This document shows, piece after piece, positions 61,401-64,000 of a stretch of DNA of 64,000 bases. The stretch is from contig WAID01000014.1 in assembly GCA_016584495.1 (NCBI GenBank), forward strand, positions 620,001-684,000, given 5' to 3'. Position 1 is the first letter of the stretch. The number at the start of each line of letters is the position of its first letter. The notes under the pieces were generated by a model, which did not search any database, had not been told where the DNA came from, and was given only the letters and a program-made list of their open reading frames with translations. The stretch comes from Celoporthe dispersa (lineage: Eukaryota; Ascomycota; Sordariomycetes; Diaporthales; Cryphonectriaceae). A program made the translations under genes and the position numbers.

Positions 61401-64000
61401 GGCACTCTTGAGGCGGGCCACGTCGACTTCTGGCGAGACCTCGAGTACGTCGTGGTTAAAGTACAGCTGGAAGCCTGACTGAACCATCTCAGACACCATA
61501 GAATCTTGCAGCGGCGTGGGCGGTAGAACCTCCTCCACACCGGCGAGGTCCACGCCGTTCTCTTCCAGATGTCTCCTCAGGGATGCCGAAGGGTCTTCGA
61601 CGTCCGAGCAGTAGCCGCTGTCATGAATGTCGCCCTTCGCTATCTCTTTGGCTCGCACGGTGAGCAGAAGCTGCGTGATGCTCTGCCCCTTCACCAGGTC
61701 GCTGTTGCTCAAGGTGATGCCTGCCCTCCGCAGCCTCGCAGATAGCCTGATGGTGTCGATGCTGTCAAGCCCGAGCTCTAGCAGGCTTGTCTGCGGAGTG
61801 ACGGATGAAGCCTCGACGTCAGCAAGCAGCGCCATCTCTTTGCGGATGATTTCAGCCTGAGGTGTCCATTCGAAGTCCGCCGGGTTTGCTGCCGATGCGC
61901 TGGGGGGAGCACTCGCACCAGTTTCTTCGTTCTGGAGGGCACTGGTAGCAAATATGCCGTCCGCGGTTGGCAGAACTAGGCTATCAACGTTGTCCACCAC
62001 AGCTTTCACGCTGTCCTCGAGAGTATCGAGAAGCTGATTGAGCGCCGTTTCGTCTGCAGTCCCCCGCGAAGCCACGAGTAAGACCCGCAGGACACCACCA
62101 GGAGACAACGTCGCCTCGAAAGCTAAAGGATAATCTGGGTTGACATCTGACTCGACCTCCTTCCACAGTCCTTGGACCGCTCCTGGGGAGGGCGAAGCTT
62201 TCTGGAAGGAGAACAGAACGTCAAAGAGCGACCTGCCGTTGGAGCACCACTTTTGCACGTCTCTGAGGGGAACATGCTGAAACGGCAGGATGGTGGTGTT
62301 GAACTCGTGACATTGACGGATGGCCGCTGACCAGGTCTGGCCTTGAGGGATGCGGTGATGGTAGGGGATGGTGTTGAAGAGTGGACCGACGGTCATGCCA
62401 ACGTTCTCTAGATCGATCGACCGGCCTGAAACAATGATGCCAAAAGTGATCTCCGAGCCGAGACATCTTTGGAGAGCAGCCCCCACAGCGCTTGGACGAC
62501 TGCCTGTTGTGTGACACCCAGCCTCTTCCGGACATTCTCGAGGGGATCAAAAAGTATCTGGCGCGAGGCACTGAGGTCTTGCTGGCTTGGTGTCTCTGAC
62601 AGCTGGGGCAAAGGACGCAGGCTGACATCGTGCAGATGTTCAGTCCAGAAGCCCTTAGAAGACGAGTGGTTCTTGAGCGGGCCGTGCAGCAGAGCATCGA
62701 AGAAACTCGGGGCCTGGGCTGGGGCCTCTTGGTCTCTGTACAGCCTAGCTGCCTCATGGAGCATGACATCGAAGCTGTTTGCGTCGTAGACTGCGTGGAA
62801 GATGTGGATGACCATCATCCGTGCCTCGCCGTGGTGTACAGCCAGGAGCTCCAATGGCGACTCGATGTTGTGGCTGTTGCTCTTGACCCAAGATGCCTGA
62901 CGCCGGTCTAACAGAGCTTCTAGGTCGTCGCCCTTCTGCAGCTCAAGGTCGATCCAGGGCGTTGGGGCTTCTCTCACTGCCGCTTGCACGAAGCCTTCTG
63001 TCGAGGACACGAACCGAGTTCGCAGCACAGCGTTGCGGACAATAAGCTGCTCCCAGGCTGCGCGGAGTTTGGACAATGAGACGCCCTCCGCTAATGTGAA
63101 CCGGAATGTGTTGAAGTAAGCACCGGTCTTGCCCTCGGTCCTGGATCGCGAGATCATGCCTTGTTGTAATGCCGAACACGGCGCGAGGTATTCGATCTGG
63201 TCAGGGCTGATACCGAGGGCCCGGCATACGGCGCCCCTATTGCGGTGCTGGCAGGCTTCGACCGCTTGCCTTGCCTCTAGAATATCACTCTGGGACTCGG
63301 CGGGTTTCTGTGTAGACCGAAGGACCTGGGCTAGATTGGCGACCGTCGGGTTTCTCAGGACGACAGCTGGAGTGACATGTTTGATGCCCTCCCGCTTCAG
63401 CGCCGCCACGAATCTCATGACGTTGATGGAATCCACACCCAGCTCAAAGATATTCGTGCTAGGCGAGATGCTGTCTTCTGCGACTCCAGACATGCTGCTT
63501 AGTGCGCTGCAGATTCTCGTGCCGAAATGATCAAGAAGAGTGCTTGAGATAGCAGAGGGTGCCACCAGTTCCTCGGGCGATAGTCTGTCGAAGAGCGCTC
63601 GCAGCTCCTTCACCTCTGCCTTGTTGTTTGGTGACAGGGGTATGAACGGCAGCAGCAGGACGTATGTAGGAATCATGTACCCAGGAAGCTTCTCGCGGCA
63701 TGCCCGCTGGACATTTTGACCGACGCCGGCTGCTTCCTCTCCGCCGATGACCTTGAGATCTTGAGAAGCCTGATCCTGGGCCGTGACTACAAACGAGACG
63801 AGGAGATCCTTCTGCTGCTTCTCGTTGCGGATCACCAGAGTGACAACATCGGTGATCTCAGCCACGCCAGACTTGACGCAGTGATTGATCTCCCCGATCT
63901 CGAGACGCTGACCACGGAGCTTGACTTGGTCATCGGCTCGGCCGAGAAAGTCAAAACAGCCGTCATGAAGAAGACGTACCAGATCGCCAGTCCGGTAGAC
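58423..64000 (-). CDS. sidC: Ferrichrome-type siderophore NRPS (SidC/NPS2), C-terminal part
   Basis: Only the last 1,810 or so codons lie in the window; the gene continues past 64000. From the edge: the end of an adenylation domain (YRTGDLVR, FLGRADDQVKLRGQRLEIGE, PNNKAEVKEL), then T-C-T-C-T-C. Carrier-protein serines lie in LGVDSIN (near 63432), LGLDSID (near 61762) and LGLDSIS (near 60072). The condensation active sites read FHAVYDA, AHALYDG and HHALYDG. This T-C-T-C ending is characteristic of ferricrocin/ferrichrome synthetases, which join hydroxamated ornithines with small amino acids for intracellular iron storage. The last intron is 58558-58703 (GTAAGT...TTTAG), then a 135-nt exon ending DMIVANLRV. 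One base is missing from CCCCC 62480-62484 (plus strand); adding it gives ALWGAALQRCLGSEI. Convergent with the WBP4-like gene, 249 bp apart. Confidence 0.93.

Overview
The window is nuclear DNA of a filamentous ascomycete. Most genes carry short GT-AG introns (46-150 nt, often with CTNAC-type branch sites). Spacers are rich in CT/GA tracts, coding third positions are rich in G and C, and the gene families are fungal: HDEL-ended BiP, a DUF3433 membrane protein, a PIR-type wall protein, a GH28 pectinase, and a siderophore synthetase ending T-C-T-C. Sordariomycetes is the most likely class, but that is inference. I see no rRNA, convincing tRNA, transposon or CRISPR array.

Layout, left to right: a 5'-truncated Cys-rich hypothetical gene (+); SCP160/vigilin (-); a low-complexity hypothetical gene (-); REI1 (-); the HECT ligase HUL4 (+); CCT5 (-); HBS1 (+); BiP/KAR2 (+); the VHS-GAT protein LSB5 (-); a single-pass cell-surface protein (-); a DUF3433 protein (+); an F-box protein (-); importin KAP123 (-); a GH28 exo-pectinase (+); a 7.3-kb stretch without a recognisable gene; a PIR-like wall protein (+); a WBP4-like splicing factor (+); and the 3' end of a ferrichrome-type siderophore NRPS (-), which runs off the right edge.

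The genes do not form one pathway. There is a loose housekeeping theme of translation and ribosome work (SCP160, REI1, HBS1, KAP123), folding and quality control (CCT5, BiP, HUL4), trafficking (LSB5), and cell surface or environment (GH28, PIR protein, DUF3433 protein, siderophore NRPS).

Most pervasive oddity: ten clearly conserved genes carry 14 single-base frame breaks, nearly all in short homopolymers. They include genes essential in yeast, such as BiP. Adjusting one base at each gives a coding length divisible by three every time, so uncorrected assembly indels are far likelier than mass gene decay. Positions are given per gene. The most interesting biology is an HBS1 gene whose weak second intron, if retained, would give a short Ski7-like protein, and a degenerate Tyr-Leu-x-x-Gly-Arg motif repeated about eight times in the DUF3433 protein.
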